Shown: one piece after another, positions 8,398 through 17,369 of the stretch
How positions within the stretch are numbered: the first letter of the stretch is position 1
Layout: every line of letters begins with the position of its first letter
Source of the DNA: Teichococcus coralli
Lineage (GTDB): Bacteria; Pseudomonadota; Alphaproteobacteria; Acetobacterales; Acetobacteraceae
DNA: 64,000 nucleotides
NCBI RefSeq assembly: GCF_009829925.1
Contig: NZ_SNVJ01000004.1
Coordinates: 186,001-250,000 of the forward strand
Direction: 5' to 3'
Position numbers and translations under genes: made by a program
The notes under the pieces: generated by a model
What the model saw: the letters and a program-made list of their open reading frames with translations, nothing else
Told to the model about the DNA's origin: nothing
The model's database searches: none

Positions 8398-9144
8398 TCA
8401 GATCACCTTCGCTTCGTTGCGCAGCTTGTCCACCAGCTCGGCAGCCGAGGCCACCTTGACGCCGGCCTGCCGCTTCGGCGGGTCCTCGACCTTGAGCGTG
8501 GTCAGGCGCGGGGTGACGTCCACGCCCAGATCGGCGGGCTTCAGCGCCTCGATCGGCTTCTTGCGCGCCTTCATGATGTTGGGCAGCGAGGCGTAGCGCG
8601 GCTCGTTGAGGCGCAGGTCGGTGGTGACGATGGCCGGCAGCTTCAGGCTGACCGTTTCCAGGCCGCCATCCACCTCGCGCGTCACCTTCGCCTCGCCCTC
8701 GGCCATCTCGACCTTGCTGGCGAAGGTGCCCTGGCTCCAGCCGAGCAGCGCCGCCAGCATCTGGCCGGTGGCGTTCATGTCGTCGTCGATCGCCTGCTTG
8801 CCCATGATGACGAGGCCGGGCTGCTCGCGCTCGACCAGCGCCTTCAGCAGCTTGGCGACGCCGAGCGGCTCGGTGCCCTCGGCCTCGACCAGGATGCCGC
8901 GGTCGGCGCCCATGGCCAGCGCGGTGCGGATCTGCTCCTGCGCCTGCGCCGGGCCGATGGAGACGGCGACGATCTCGGTCGCCACGCCCTTCTCCTTCAG
9001 CCGCACCGCTTCCTCGACGGCAATCTCGTCGAAGGGGTTCATCGACATCTTCACGTTCGCCGTCTCGACGCCCGTGCCGTCCGCCTTGACGCGGACCTTC
9101 ACGTTGTAATCGACCACCCGCTTGATGGGTACGAGGAGCTTCAT
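8398..9144 (-). CDS. etfB: Electron transfer flavoprotein subunit beta
   Basis: A 248-residue ETF beta chain starting [23 protein letters not shown]. It has the AMP-binding region [24 protein letters not shown], the signature [30 protein letters not shown] split over residues 115-145, and the family end KLRNEAKVI. The start at 9144 is preferred: an open frame runs 27 residues further upstream but that part has no family similarity. It is first of the tight etfB-etfA-hbd group. A 189-base gap separates it from the twin-TM gene. Confidence 0.96.
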   Translation of the reverse strand: MKLLVPIKRVVDYNVKVRVKADGTGVETANVKMSMNPFDEIAVEEAVRLKEKGVATEIVAVSIGPAQAQEQIRTALAMGADRGILVEAEGTEPLGVAKLLKALVEREQPGLVIMGKQAIDDDMNATGQMLAALLGWSQGTFASKVEMAEGEAKVTREVDGGLETVSLKLPAIVTTDLRLNEPRYASLPNIMKARKKPIEALKPADLGVDVTPRLTTLKVEDPPKRQAGVKVASAAELVDKLRNEAKVI

Positions 9145-9333
9145 CGCCGGGCCGTGTCCTGCTGTTCCTACCTGGGTTTCCGAAGGCCATGCCGGGGCCG
9201 CGCCGCCCGGGGAGGGGCAGCGCAAGCGGCAGGCCGCCGCCCCTCGCGGGGCGGTCTTGGCGCTGTTGCGGCGCGAAGCCTATGCGCCAGCCTCACCCGA
9301 GGCAAGGTGAGGGCCGCAACGAAGCCGTGGGGT

Positions 9334-9528
9334 TCAGCGCCCCAAGCTGAGCATCAGCGCCAGGAACAGCAGGATGGACAGGGCCTGCAGCCCGATGCGC
9401 CAGCGCATCAGCCGGTTGGAGCGGGCACCGTCCGCCCCGCCGCGCACCGCGCCGAGCACGCCGGCCATCATGACGCCGAAGGTGGCGAGCATGGCGACGC
9501 CGAGCAGGACGGAGAGGAAGGTTTGCAT
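9334..9528 (-). CDS. Twin transmembrane helix small protein (HIG1-like)
   Basis: A 64-residue protein of two hydrophobic helices (about residues 3-28 and 46-62). They are joined by a short basic loop with SNRLMRWRIGLQAL, the pattern of HIG1-domain proteins. In alphaproteobacteria this small inner-membrane protein is commonly encoded just upstream of etfB, often with a cobalamin adenosyltransferase between them; here that gene is absent. HIG1 relatives associate with respiratory complexes. The ATG at 9528 is clear. It probably leads the etf operon. Confidence 0.75.
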   Translation of the reverse strand: MQTFLSVLLGVAMLATFGVMMAGVLGAVRGGADGARSNRLMRWRIGLQALSILLFLALMLSLGR

Positions 9529-9648
9529 CGTCCGCAGATAGCGCCGTTTCGCTTCCGTGCAAGCACCGGCGGCGGGCGGGGTGCGGCGCGCCGCCGCTTC
9601 CATCACAAGGCTTGACCTCCTCTGCCGTATCGGCTTCGCCCTTCCGCC

Positions 9649-11943
9649 ATGCGCCTTCTGCCCGTTCTGCTGCTGCTCTGCGGCATTGCGCTGCCGGCCC
9701 TGGCCCAGGCCCCGGCCGCCCCTGCCAGCCCCGCGCCCGCCGTTTCCGCCGCTGGCCTGCAGCCGGGGGAGGCGCAGCGCCTGCTCAGCCTGCTGCGGGA
9801 CGAGAGGCGCCGCGCCGAGCTGGCCCGCACCCTGGAGGCGCTGGCGGCGGCCGAGGCGCGGATCGCTCCGGCCCCGGCGGCGCCCGGAGCGGGGGCTCCG
9901 GCGGCCGCGCCCGCCGAGGCGGACGCCCCGGCAAGGCCGGAGGCGCCGCTGCTCGCTCCCAACACCCTGGGGGGACAGATCCTGATCGGCGCCTCGCAGC
10001 GCCTCGCCTGGCTGTCCGACCAGGCCGTCGCCGCCGCGCAGGCGATCACCGACCTGCCGGGCCTGCTCTCCTGGTTCTCCTCTCTGGCGCACGACCCGGT
10101 GACGCAGGCGCGGGTGATCGACGCCTCCTGGAAGCTGGCGCTGCTGTTCGGCCTCGGCGTCTGGGCCGAATGGGTGGTGCAGCGCGCCCTGGCCCGGCAG
10201 CGGGTGCGGCTGGACCGCCTGGCGCCCCGCGCCGCGCAGGGCTGGCGCTGGCTGTGGCGGGTGCCGCTGGTGCTGGGCCGGCTGCTGCTCGACCTGCTGC
10301 CGGTCGCCGCCTTCGGGCTGGTTTCCTACGGGCTGATCGGGGCGGTGCGGCCGCTGCCGACCACCGAGCTGGTGCTGCTGACGGCGAACAACGCCTACCT
10401 GGCCTGCCGCCTGATGATGGCGCTGAGCCGGATGCTGCTCTCGCCGGCCTCGCGCGCGCTGCGGCTGCTGCCCTGCTCCGACCTGACGGCCGCCTATGTC
10501 ACGCTCTGGCTGGAGCGGATCACCGTGGTGCTGGTCGGCGGCTATGCGATGGCCGAGGCGGGGCTGCTGCTGGGCCTGCCCTGGGGGGCCTACGACGCCA
10601 TCCTGCGGCTGGTGCTGCTGGTGGTCTCCTTCTTCTGCGGCATCATCGTGCTGCAGAACCGGGTGCCGGTGGCGCGGTTCCTGCGGGCACCCCCGCTGAA
10701 GCCCGGCGACACGCCGCACCGCGCGCGCGCCGCGCTGCGCCGCCTCCGCGACTGGCTGGCCGAGGTCTGGCACGTGCTGGCCATCCTCTACCTGCTGGCG
10801 CTCTGGGCGGTCTGGGCGCTGCAGATCGAGGAGGGCTTCACCCGCCTGCTGCGGGCCAGCCTGCTGACCCTGCTGGTGCTGGCCGCCGCCAAGGGCCTGG
10901 ATGTGGGGCTGCGCCGGGTGCTGGCCGGGAGCTTCCGCGTGGCGCCGGACCTGGCGCAGCGCTATCCCGGCCTGGAGGCGCGGGCCAACCACTACCTGCC
11001 GCTGCTCAAGGGCGGCGTCTCGGCCACGCTGACGGTGCTGACCCTGCTGGTGCTGCTGGAGGTCTGGGGCATCAGCTCCTTCGCCTGGTTCGCGCCCGGC
11101 GAGCTGGGCAGCCGGGTGGTCGGCTCCGGCATTTCCTTCGCGCTGACCGTGCTGGCCGCCGTGGTGGTCTGGGAGGTGGCCAATGCCGCGCTGCGGCGGC
11201 ACCTGGAGCGCCTTTCGCGCGATGCCGAGGCGGCGCGCAGCGCCCGCGTGCGCACCCTGCTGCCGATGCTGCGCACCAGCCTGCTGGTGGTGATCCTGCT
11301 GTTTGTCGGCTTCAACCTGCTGACGCAGATCGGCGTGAACGTGGCGCCGCTGCTGGCCGGCGCCGGCGTGGTCGGCCTGGCCCTCGGCTTCGGCTCGCAG
11401 AAGCTGGTGCAGGACGTCATCACGGGCATCTTCCTGCTGTTCGAGGACGCCATGGCGGTGGGCGACGTGGTCACTCTGGGCGACAAGGCGGGGGTGGTGG
11501 AGCAGCTTTCCATCCGTTCCATCAAGCTGCGCGACCTGGACGGCAGCGTGCACATCATTCCCTTCAGCACCGTCACCAGCGTCACCAACATGACGCGGGA
11601 CTTCTCCTTCGCGCTGCTCGACGTGCAGGTGAGCTACCGGGAGAGCACCGACCGCGTCGTCGAGCTGCTGCAGGGGCTCTGCCAGGAGATGCGCAGCGAG
11701 GCGAAGTGGAGCCAGGCCATCCGGGACGAGCTGGAGGTGCTGGGGGTGGACAGCCTGCAGACCAACGGCCCGGTGGTGCGGGTGCGGATCAAGACCGAGC
11801 CGATCAAGCGCTGGGAGGTGAAGCGGGAGATGAACCGGCGCATCCGGCAGCGCTTCGACGAACTGGGCATCGAGATTCCGGCGCACCGGCAGCAGGTGGT
11901 CTTCACGCCGGCCGCGCCGCCGCCCGTCGGCACCGCCTCCTGA
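9649..11943 (+). CDS. MscS-type mechanosensitive ion channel, large form
   Basis: A 764-residue membrane protein. It has a Sec signal peptide (MRLLPVLLLLCGIALPALAQA), an Ala/Pro-rich periplasmic segment to about residue 110, and roughly ten hydrophobic segments. The conserved MscS core starts near residue 560. Pore helix TM3 is AGAGVVGLALGFGSQKLVQD. The beta domain follows (FLLFEDAMAVGDVVTLGD ... VEQLSIRSIKLRDLDG ... IIPFSTVTSVTNMTRDF), then the alpha/beta cage. It should open on membrane tension and release solutes in hypo-osmotic shock. It stands alone. A 16-base tandem repeat follows the stop. Confidence 0.88.
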   Translation: MRLLPVLLLLCGIALPALAQAPAAPASPAPAVSAAGLQPGEAQRLLSLLRDERRRAELARTLEALAAAEARIAPAPAAPGAGAPAAAPAEADAPARPEAPLLAPNTLGGQILIGASQRLAWLSDQAVAAAQAITDLPGLLSWFSSLAHDPVTQARVIDASWKLALLFGLGVWAEWVVQRALARQRVRLDRLAPRAAQGWRWLWRVPLVLGRLLLDLLPVAAFGLVSYGLIGAVRPLPTTELVLLTANNAYLACRLMMALSRMLLSPASRALRLLPCSDLTAAYVTLWLERITVVLVGGYAMAEAGLLLGLPWGAYDAILRLVLLVVSFFCGIIVLQNRVPVARFLRAPPLKPGDTPHRARAALRRLRDWLAEVWHVLAILYLLALWAVWALQIEEGFTRLLRASLLTLLVLAAAKGLDVGLRRVLAGSFRVAPDLAQRYPGLEARANHYLPLLKGGVSATLTVLTLLVLLEVWGISSFAWFAPGELGSRVVGSGISFALTVLAAVVVWEVANAALRRHLERLSRDAEAARSARVRTLLPMLRTSLLVVILLFVGFNLLTQIGVNVAPLLAGAGVVGLALGFGSQKLVQDVITGIFLLFEDAMAVGDVVTLGDKAGVVEQLSIRSIKLRDLDGSVHIIPFSTVTSVTNMTRDFSFALLDVQVSYRESTDRVVELLQGLCQEMRSEAKWSQAIRDELEVLGVDSLQTNGPVVRVRIKTEPIKRWEVKREMNRRIRQRFDELGIEIPAHRQQVVFTPAAPPPVGTAS

Positions 11944-11955
11944 GCCGCCGGAGAG

Positions 11956-12000
11956 GCTTGTCTCTGGCGATGCTTGTCTCTGGCGACGCTTGTCTGGGGC
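11956..12000 (+). repeat. 16-base tandem repeat, 2.8 copies
   Basis: The unit GCTTGTCTCTGGCGAY occurs at 11956-11971 and 11972-11987, with a partial third copy GCTTGTCTGGGGC at 11988-12000. It lies directly after the mscS-type gene in a non-coding gap. The copies differ by one base, so the expansion is recent. Confidence 0.8.
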
Positions 12001-12149
12001 CGGTGGAGCGCCTATCCTCCGTTCATGGACCGCATTCGGACCTTCCGGATCATGATTAGCGGCCCGGCCGCCTGAGCGCCCTGCGGGGGGCAGCGGCCGG
12101 GATGACCCCGCGCTGCCTCTGCCAACCGCTCGATCCGGAACCTTTTCCG

Positions 12150-12428
12150 ATGTCCGATTGCTCCGCTGCTCTGACGGCCGCCCGCTTCACCGTTGTCGCC
12201 GAGGCTTCGCCCGGCCTGCTTTCCCGTGTGCTGGAGCCTTTCGCCAAGCGCGACCTGACGCCCGACCGCGTCCGCTCGCAGCGCGAGGGCACGCTGCTGC
12301 GGACCGAGATCGCGCTCGACGCCATGCCGGTCGAGATGCTGCACCTGGTGGCCGGGAACCTCGGCCAGATCATCGGCGTGCTGCGCGTGGAGGCGATGGA
12401 AGGCCGCCACATCCGCCTGGCGGCCTGA
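12150..12428 (+). CDS. ACT domain protein
   Basis: A 92-residue protein that is essentially a single ACT domain. FTVVAEASPGLLSRVLEPFAKRDLTPDRV has the beta1-alpha1 pattern with the ligand-contact Pro-Gly, and TLLRTEIALDAMPVEMLHLVAGNLGQIIGVLRVEAME completes the fold. Stand-alone ACT proteins bind amino acids and may regulate a partner enzyme; the target is unknown. The ATG at 12150 is preferred; an in-frame ATG at 12102 would add a low-complexity stretch. An intrinsic terminator follows. It faces the TauE/SafE gene. Confidence 0.7.
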   Translation: MSDCSAALTAARFTVVAEASPGLLSRVLEPFAKRDLTPDRVRSQREGTLLRTEIALDAMPVEMLHLVAGNLGQIIGVLRVEAMEGRHIRLAA

Positions 12429-12460
12429 GGGCGCCAGATCGGCGGAAAAAGGATGGAGGT

Positions 12461-12489
12461 CCGGGGGAATTCTTCCTCCGGGCTTTTTT
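12461..12489 (+). terminator. Intrinsic terminator after the ACT gene
   Basis: CCGGGGGAA pairs with TTCCTCCGG across a short loop and is followed by TTTTTT (12484-12489). This is the right-arm form of the dispersed GGGGGAATTC repeat, here with a proper U-tract. The run of T abuts the stop codon of the convergent permease gene. Confidence 0.8.
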
Positions 12490-13238
12490 CACCCCCTGGC
12501 GGCCAGCGCCAGATGCGCGCCCAGCAGCAGCAGGGACAGAAAGAACACCCTCCGGAACAGCAGGGGTGGCAGGCGCAGCCGCTGGCCAAGCGCCATGCCG
12601 AGCAGGGTTGGTGCAAGGGCGAGGGCCGAGGTGCCGAGCTGCGCCGCGCCCAGTGCCGCATGGCCGGACAGCGTCAGGGCCAGGGCGAGGGTCGAGGCGC
12701 TGAAGGAAAGGCCCATGCCTTGCAGCAGCGCCTGGCGCTCCAGCCCCAACGCCTGCAGGTAGGGCACCGCCGGCAGCACGAAGACGCCCGTGGCGGCGGT
12801 CAGGAGGCCGGTGGCGGCACCGCATGCCCCGCCGGCCCAGCCGGCGGCGCGGGGCGGCAGGGTGAGGCGCCGCTCGCTCAGGCCAAGCAGGCCGTAGAGC
12901 AGCAGGGCCAGGCCCAGGGCCTGCCGGGCCGCCTGAACGCCGCCCGCGCCGAGTCCCAGCCCCGCCAGCGCCGCCGCCGCCGCGCCCGCCAGGATGCCTA
13001 GCAGCAGCGGCGCCAGCCGGCGCAGCAACAGGGGCAGCGCACCGCCCCAGGCAGCCTGCCACAGGTTCGTCAGCAGCGAAGGCAGGACCAGCAGCGTCGC
13101 CGCCTCGGCGGGCGGCAGGAACAGGCCGAGCAGCCCGATGGCGATGCTGGGAAGGCCCAGGCCGATCACCCCCTTCACCAGCCCCGCCAGAAGGAACACG
13201 CCGGCCACGGCCAGCAGCATGAGGGGATCGCTCGTCAT
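12489..13238 (-). CDS. TauE/SafE family membrane permease
   Basis: A 249-residue protein with about eight hydrophobic segments and the family opening FLLAGLVKGVIGLGLPSIAIG (residues 14-34). A repeat of the same half follows near residue 140 (GGACGAATGLLTAATGVFVLPAVPYLQAL). The family exports or imports sulfite, sulfoacetate and related organosulfonates. ATG 13238 is the first Met of a frame that is open much further upstream. It is divergent from a LysR regulator with 84 bases between the starts. That layout suggests the regulator controls it. Confidence 0.85.
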   Translation of the reverse strand: MTSDPLMLLAVAGVFLLAGLVKGVIGLGLPSIAIGLLGLFLPPAEAATLLVLPSLLTNLWQAAWGGALPLLLRRLAPLLLGILAGAAAAALAGLGLGAGGVQAARQALGLALLLYGLLGLSERRLTLPPRAAGWAGGACGAATGLLTAATGVFVLPAVPYLQALGLERQALLQGMGLSFSASTLALALTLSGHAALGAAQLGTSALALAPTLLGMALGQRLRLPPLLFRRVFFLSLLLLGAHLALAARG

Positions 13239-13322
13239 GGCGCGCAGCTTGCCGGGGCCGGCGGGGTGGGCACAATGCGCCGTTCGGCGAGGCCGGCTTC
13301 GCCAGGGACGAAGGCACAGGCC

Positions 13323-14204
13323 ATGCATCTGGGATTGACCGACCTGCGGCTGTTCCTGGCCGTCGCGGAAGCGGGCAGCATCACCGCCGGCGCGGCACGG
13401 ATGAACCTGGCGCTGGCGGCGGCCAGCACGCGCATCCGTGCGCTGGAGGCGAGGGCAGGCGTGACGCTGCTGGAGCGTGGGCGGCGAGGCGTGCGGCCCA
13501 CGCCGGCGGGGCTGGCGCTGCTGCACCACGCGCGCGCCGTGCAGGCGCAGGTGGCGCGGCTGGAGGCGGAGCTGAGGGACCATGCCGGCGGGGTTCGTGG
13601 ACTGGTGCGCCTGCCGGCCAATGGCGCCGCCTGCGCCGAGTTTCTTCCGGAGGCGCTCCCTGCCTTTCTGGCCGCGAACCCGCTGATCGACGTGCTGCCG
13701 GAGGAGAGGCCGAGCCATGCCGTGCTGGACGCCGTGGCGACCGGCGCGGCCGAGCTTGGGATCGCCGCGGCCTGGGCGCTGGAAGGGCGTTCCGACCTGC
13801 TCGGCAACCCGTTCCGCACCGATCGCCTGGTGCTGGTGGCGCCGCGCGGGCATCCGCTCGCCAGCGGGCCGGCGCTGCGGCTCGGGGAGGCGCTCGCGGC
13901 GGAGTTCGTGGGGCTTGGCGCGGGGAGCGCATTGCAGGTCCACCTGGTGGCGCAGGCGGCGCGCTCCGGAGGGCTGTTGCGGCTGAGAACGCATGCGCCA
14001 AGTTTCGACGCCGCCTGCCGCATGGTGGCGGCGGGGGCGGGAGTGGCCATCCTGCCGGAAGTTGCCGCCCGCCGGCACCGGCGCAGCCTCGCCATCCGCC
14101 GGCTGGCAGAGCCCTGGGCGGTGCGCCGGCTGCTGCTCTGCACAAGGGCGGGAGGCACGCTGACGCCACAGGCGCGCTCCCTTTTCGGCCATCTCATGAA
14201 CTGA
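13323..14204 (+). CDS. LysR family transcriptional regulator
   Basis: A 293-residue regulator. The N-terminal winged helix-turn-helix (residues 1-62) reads LTDLRLFLAVAEAGSITAGAARMNLALAAASTRIRALEARAG ... LLERGRRGVRPTPAG in family order. The effector domain starts near residue 90 (VRGLVRLPANGAACAEF). ATG 13323 was chosen because the family normally starts within three residues of this Leu-rich helix. It is divergent from the TauE/SafE permease and probably controls that gene and itself; the inducer is unknown. Confidence 0.9.
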   Translation: MHLGLTDLRLFLAVAEAGSITAGAARMNLALAAASTRIRALEARAGVTLLERGRRGVRPTPAGLALLHHARAVQAQVARLEAELRDHAGGVRGLVRLPANGAACAEFLPEALPAFLAANPLIDVLPEERPSHAVLDAVATGAAELGIAAAWALEGRSDLLGNPFRTDRLVLVAPRGHPLASGPALRLGEALAAEFVGLGAGSALQVHLVAQAARSGGLLRLRTHAPSFDAACRMVAAGAGVAILPEVAARRHRRSLAIRRLAEPWAVRRLLLCTRAGGTLTPQARSLFGHLMN

Positions 14205-14419
14205 AGGGCGGGAGGGACGCCGCCCTCCCCGTGCCCCTTTCGCCGGGGGAGGGTGTCCCCCCGGCCCCGCCCTCACGGAAGCGCGCTCCACGCGGGCGAA
14301 CCCGCCAGGGCGCCGCGGCGTCCTGCTGCCGGTGCCGGCGCGCAACTGCCGCAACCGCAGGAATGGTGGAGCATGGCGGGGTCCGGGGTGGCGTTGCCAT
14401 CCTGGCGAGGGCGTCCCGC

Positions 14420-14479
14420 GGGGGCTTCACTCCCTGGGGGCTTCACTCCCTGGGGGCTTCACTCCCTGGGGGCTTCAGG
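14420..14479. repeat. 16-base tandem repeat, 3.7 copies, running into the tyrC stop codon
   Basis: The unit GGGGGCTTCACTCCCT is perfect at 14420-14435 (the first base belongs to a GCG), 14436-14451 and 14452-14467. A partial fourth copy is at 14468-14479. The last copy contains the stop codon (minus strand TGA at 14475-14477) of the prephenate dehydrogenase gene. The rest of the gap (14205-14419) is GC-rich, with a GGGGGAGGGTGTCCCCCC stem but no gene. Confidence 0.85.
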
Positions 14480-15362
14480 CCTGCTTCCGCTCGATCAGCC
14501 CGTGGCGGATCTTGCGGCCCCGGCGGATGCGGTCCTCGATGAACTCCGCCTCCCCCCAGCGCACCGCGCGCCCGAGCGCGTGCGCGTCCTCCGAGAAGCG
14601 CGCCAGCATCTCCAGCAGCGCCTCGCGGTTGTTGAGGAAGACGTCGCGCCACATGTCCACGTCGCTGGCGGCGATGCGGGTGAAGTCGCGGAACCCGGAG
14701 GCGGCGAATTTCAGCACCTGTTCGCGGGTTTCCTGCGCCAGGTCGTCGGCGGTCGAGCAGATGGTGAAGGCGATCAGGTGCGGCAGGTGGGAGACGATGG
14801 CCACCACCTTGTCATGGGTGGCTGCGTCCATCGTCTCGATCATCGCCCCGGCGCGGCGCCACAGCTCGGCGATCTTTTCCACCGCCGCCGGGTCGGCGCC
14901 CTCCGGCGGGGTGAGGATGGTGTAGCGGCCCTGGAACAGGCTGGCGAAGCCGGCGTCGGGCCCGGAATGCTCGGTGCCCGCCATCGGGTGGCCGGGCACG
15001 AGGTGCACGCCCTCGGGCAGCAGCGGCAGGAGGTCGCGCAGCACCGAGCCCTTGGTGGAGCCGACGTCGCTCAGCACGGTGCCGGGGGCCAGATGCGGCG
15101 CGATGTGCTGCATGACGCGGCCGAAGGTGCCGACCGGGGTGCAGAGGATGACGCCGTCGCAGCCCTCGACGGCGCGGGTGGCCTCCACCTCCACCACGTC
15201 GGCGAGGTCGAGCTGCTTCACGCGCGCCGCCACGCCCACGCCGGTGTCGCAGGCGACGAGGGTGCGGGCGATGTCGCCGCGTTCCCGCGCCACGCGGGCG
15301 ATGGAGGAGCCGATCAGCCCCAGCCCGACCAGGCAGAGGCGGTTGAAGACCGGCTCAGCCAT
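14475..15362 (-). CDS. tyrC: Prephenate/arogenate dehydrogenase
   Basis: A 295-residue protein. It has the NAD(P)-binding motif [19 protein letters not shown] at about residues 10-28, [10 protein letters not shown], and the signature [27 protein letters not shown] carries the catalytic His region, and the C-terminal helices contain [14 protein letters not shown]. It oxidises and decarboxylates prephenate or arogenate for tyrosine synthesis. The start overlaps the hisC stop by 8 bases, so it is the last gene of the chorismate mutase-hisC-tyrC operon. The choice between prephenate and arogenate cannot be made from sequence. Confidence 0.92.
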   Translation of the reverse strand: MAEPVFNRLCLVGLGLIGSSIARVARERGDIARTLVACDTGVGVAARVKQLDLADVVEVEATRAVEGCDGVILCTPVGTFGRVMQHIAPHLAPGTVLSDVGSTKGSVLRDLLPLLPEGVHLVPGHPMAGTEHSGPDAGFASLFQGRYTILTPPEGADPAAVEKIAELWRRAGAMIETMDAATHDKVVAIVSHLPHLIAFTICSTADDLAQETREQVLKFAASGFRDFTRIAASDVDMWRDVFLNNREALLEMLARFSEDAHALGRAVRWGEAEFIEDRIRRGRKIRHGLIERKQA

Positions 15363-16428
15363 GAAGCAGCGCGTCGAGCACCATCTGGCACTCCTCGGCG
15401 GTGCCGATGGTGATGCGCAGGCAGGCCGGCAGGCCGTAGCCGCCCATGGCGCGCACGATCAGGCCGCGCGACTTCAGCTTGGCGTCGGCGGCCTGGGCGC
15501 CCTCGGGGGTGGCGAAATCCACCAGCAGGAAGTTGGTGTGGCTCGGCCAGACCTTGATCCCGGCCCGCTCCAGCGCCGCCGCCATGCGGGTGCGCCACTC
15601 GCCGTTATGGGCGACGCACTTCTCCACCCAGCCCGGCTCGGAGAGGGCGGCGGTGGCGGCGGCCTGCGAGGCGGCGGCGACGTTGAAGGGGCCGCGCACG
15701 CGGTTCAGCGTCTCGATGATCCCGGGCGCGCCATAGCCCCAGCCGATGCGCATGCCGCCCAGGCCAAAGATCTTGCTGAAGGTGCGCAGCATGATGGTGC
15801 TGGGGGCGGCGTCCACCAGCTTCGCGCCGGCGTCGTAGTCCGGCTCGGTGACGTATTCGGCATAGGCGCTGTCCAGCACCAGCAGGATGTCGTCGCGCAG
15901 GCCGGCGCGCAGGCGCGCCACCTCGGAGGTGGGCAGCAGGGCGCCGGTCGGATTGTTGGGGTTGGCCAGGAAGACGATGCGGGTGCGCGGGCCGGCGGCG
16001 GCGAGCATGCCGTCGATGTCGGCCAGCATGTTCCGCTCCGGCACCTTGATGACGCGGCTGCCGGCGTAGCGGCCGGCGATGTCGTACATCAGGAAGCCGT
16101 AGGCGGACATGATGATCTCCGTCCCCTCGCCGCCATAGGCGAGGCAGAGATGGGAGATCAGCTCGTCCGAGCCGTTGCCGCAGACGATGCGGGCCGGGTC
16201 CAGGCCCCAGCGCCGGCCGAGGGCGTCGCGCAGGGCGGTGGCGCCGCCATCGGGGTAGCGGTGGGCCTCGCGCGCCGCCTCGGTGATCGCGGCGATCGCC
16301 GCCGGCGGCGGGCCGAAGGCGCCCTCGTTGGAGGAGAGCTTGATGATCCGGTTCACCCCCGGGATCTTCGACTCGCCGCCGACATAGGGCTCGATCGAGA
16401 GGATGGAGGGGCGCGGCTGCACGGTCAT
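15355..16428 (-). CDS. hisC: Histidinol-phosphate/aromatic aminotransferase
   Basis: A 357-residue class II PLP aminotransferase. It has [18 protein letters not shown] at the start, the cofactor region GNGSDELI, and [22 protein letters not shown] and [18 protein letters not shown] follow, the latter holding the PLP Lys. HisC proteins transaminate imidazole-acetol phosphate but also prephenate or phenylpyruvate. Its place between chorismate mutase and prephenate dehydrogenase argues for a main role in Phe/Tyr synthesis. ATG 16428 is 5 bases after the mutase stop. A second hisC in the his operon of the genome would support this. Confidence 0.92.
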   Translation of the reverse strand: MTVQPRPSILSIEPYVGGESKIPGVNRIIKLSSNEGAFGPPPAAIAAITEAAREAHRYPDGGATALRDALGRRWGLDPARIVCGNGSDELISHLCLAYGGEGTEIIMSAYGFLMYDIAGRYAGSRVIKVPERNMLADIDGMLAAAGPRTRIVFLANPNNPTGALLPTSEVARLRAGLRDDILLVLDSAYAEYVTEPDYDAGAKLVDAAPSTIMLRTFSKIFGLGGMRIGWGYGAPGIIETLNRVRGPFNVAAASQAAATAALSEPGWVEKCVAHNGEWRTRMAAALERAGIKVWPSHTNFLLVDFATPEGAQAADAKLKSRGLIVRAMGGYGLPACLRITIGTAEECQMVLDALLHG

Positions 16429-16433
16429 CGGCG

Positions 16434-17273
16434 TTATTCTTCCGGCTCGGGCTCGGCATAGGCGCCGAGGATCTGCATGCGGGGGAAGGGCAGGGCGGCG
16501 AGGCGCGGGTCCTGCTCGGTGAGGAAGCCGTCCAGCTCGGCCAGGGCCATCGGGGTGGGCGTCTCCTGGCGCAGCAGCCAGCGCGGCGTCAGCCCCGCGG
16601 CGGTGAGGGCGGCCTGGATGCGCGCGCGGGAATGCTCCGGCCCCGGCTCCAGGCGCAGCAGGCTGCGGTCGCGCCCGGTCGGCTCCGGCGCCAGCGGCGC
16701 CACGGCATAGGCCGGCGCGCCGCCATTCCCGTTCGGCGCTCCGTTCGGCGCCAGGAAGGGCAGGGCCAGCACCACGCGCAGGCGCGAAGGCTCCATCTGC
16801 GCCCACCAGGCGGCCTCGGGGCGATCGCCCTCCTGCGGGGCGGGCAGCACGGCCACGGCGGCCTCGCCATCGGCGACGCTGGCCAGGGTGCGGGAGGGGG
16901 TGGCATGCAGCTTCAGCGGCGTGGGCAGGCCGAAATGCGCCCGCGCCAGCCGGACCAGCGGCGAGTCGGCTGCCGCCTCGCCCGGCACCGCCACGCTGAA
17001 GGCGCCCTGCTGCGCCAGGGACGAGGCGATGATCTCGCGCCACAGCCGCACCACCGTGCCGCGCGCCAGGGCGCCCTGGTTGCGCTCCAGCAGGCGGCGC
17101 AGGATCTGCGCCTCCCGTCCCGGGCGGAAGCTGGGCGCGCCGGCCTTCACCCGGCTGGCCGCCATCTGCGCCACGATGTCGGCCCGGCGCATCAGCAGGT
17201 CGTGCAGGGCGTCGTCGATCCGGTCGATCTCGACGCGCAGGGAGGCCAGGTCGGGTTGGGTCTGGTCGGGCAT
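16434..17273 (-). CDS. Chorismate mutase with a C-terminal prephenate dehydratase-like extension
   Basis: A 279-residue protein. Residues 1-100 form an AroQ-type chorismate mutase: [61 protein letters not shown]. Residues 100-185 resemble a degraded periplasmic-binding-type dehydratase half ([14 protein letters not shown] ... [14 protein letters not shown]). The last 85 residues resemble an ACT regulatory half. It converts chorismate to prephenate; loss of dehydratase motifs suggests the tail is regulatory. It is first of the three-gene operon and divergent from metX (96 bases between starts). Confidence 0.85.
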   Translation of the reverse strand: MPDQTQPDLASLRVEIDRIDDALHDLLMRRADIVAQMAASRVKAGAPSFRPGREAQILRRLLERNQGALARGTVVRLWREIIASSLAQQGAFSVAVPGEAAADSPLVRLARAHFGLPTPLKLHATPSRTLASVADGEAAVAVLPAPQEGDRPEAAWWAQMEPSRLRVVLALPFLAPNGAPNGNGGAPAYAVAPLAPEPTGRDRSLLRLEPGPEHSRARIQAALTAAGLTPRWLLRQETPTPMALAELDGFLTEQDPRLAALPFPRMQILGAYAEPEPEE

Positions 17274-17369
17274 GGCGGCAGGCCAGCAATAGAGCGGGTC
17301 AGCCATTACGCCAAGCCACCCGCCAATCGGTGGACCTGCGGGCCCATGGCTCCTATTGATCGGGACGCG

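Noticed and set aside
6556..9615. Open frame of about 1,000 codons on the plus strand across hbd, etfA and etfB
   Set aside because: Antisense shadow of three well-recognised genes; composition is low-complexity and no ribosome site or family motif exists.
9334..11886. Long minus-strand frame across the MscS gene
   Set aside because: Only its last 64 codons, 9334-9528, are a real gene (twin-TM protein). The rest is antisense to the channel gene.
17274..17369. Possible SAM riboswitch in the metX leader
   Set aside because: The leader is short (96 bases) and has no recognisable SAM-II or other SAM aptamer core; only a small CCACC-n-GGTGG stem is seen.
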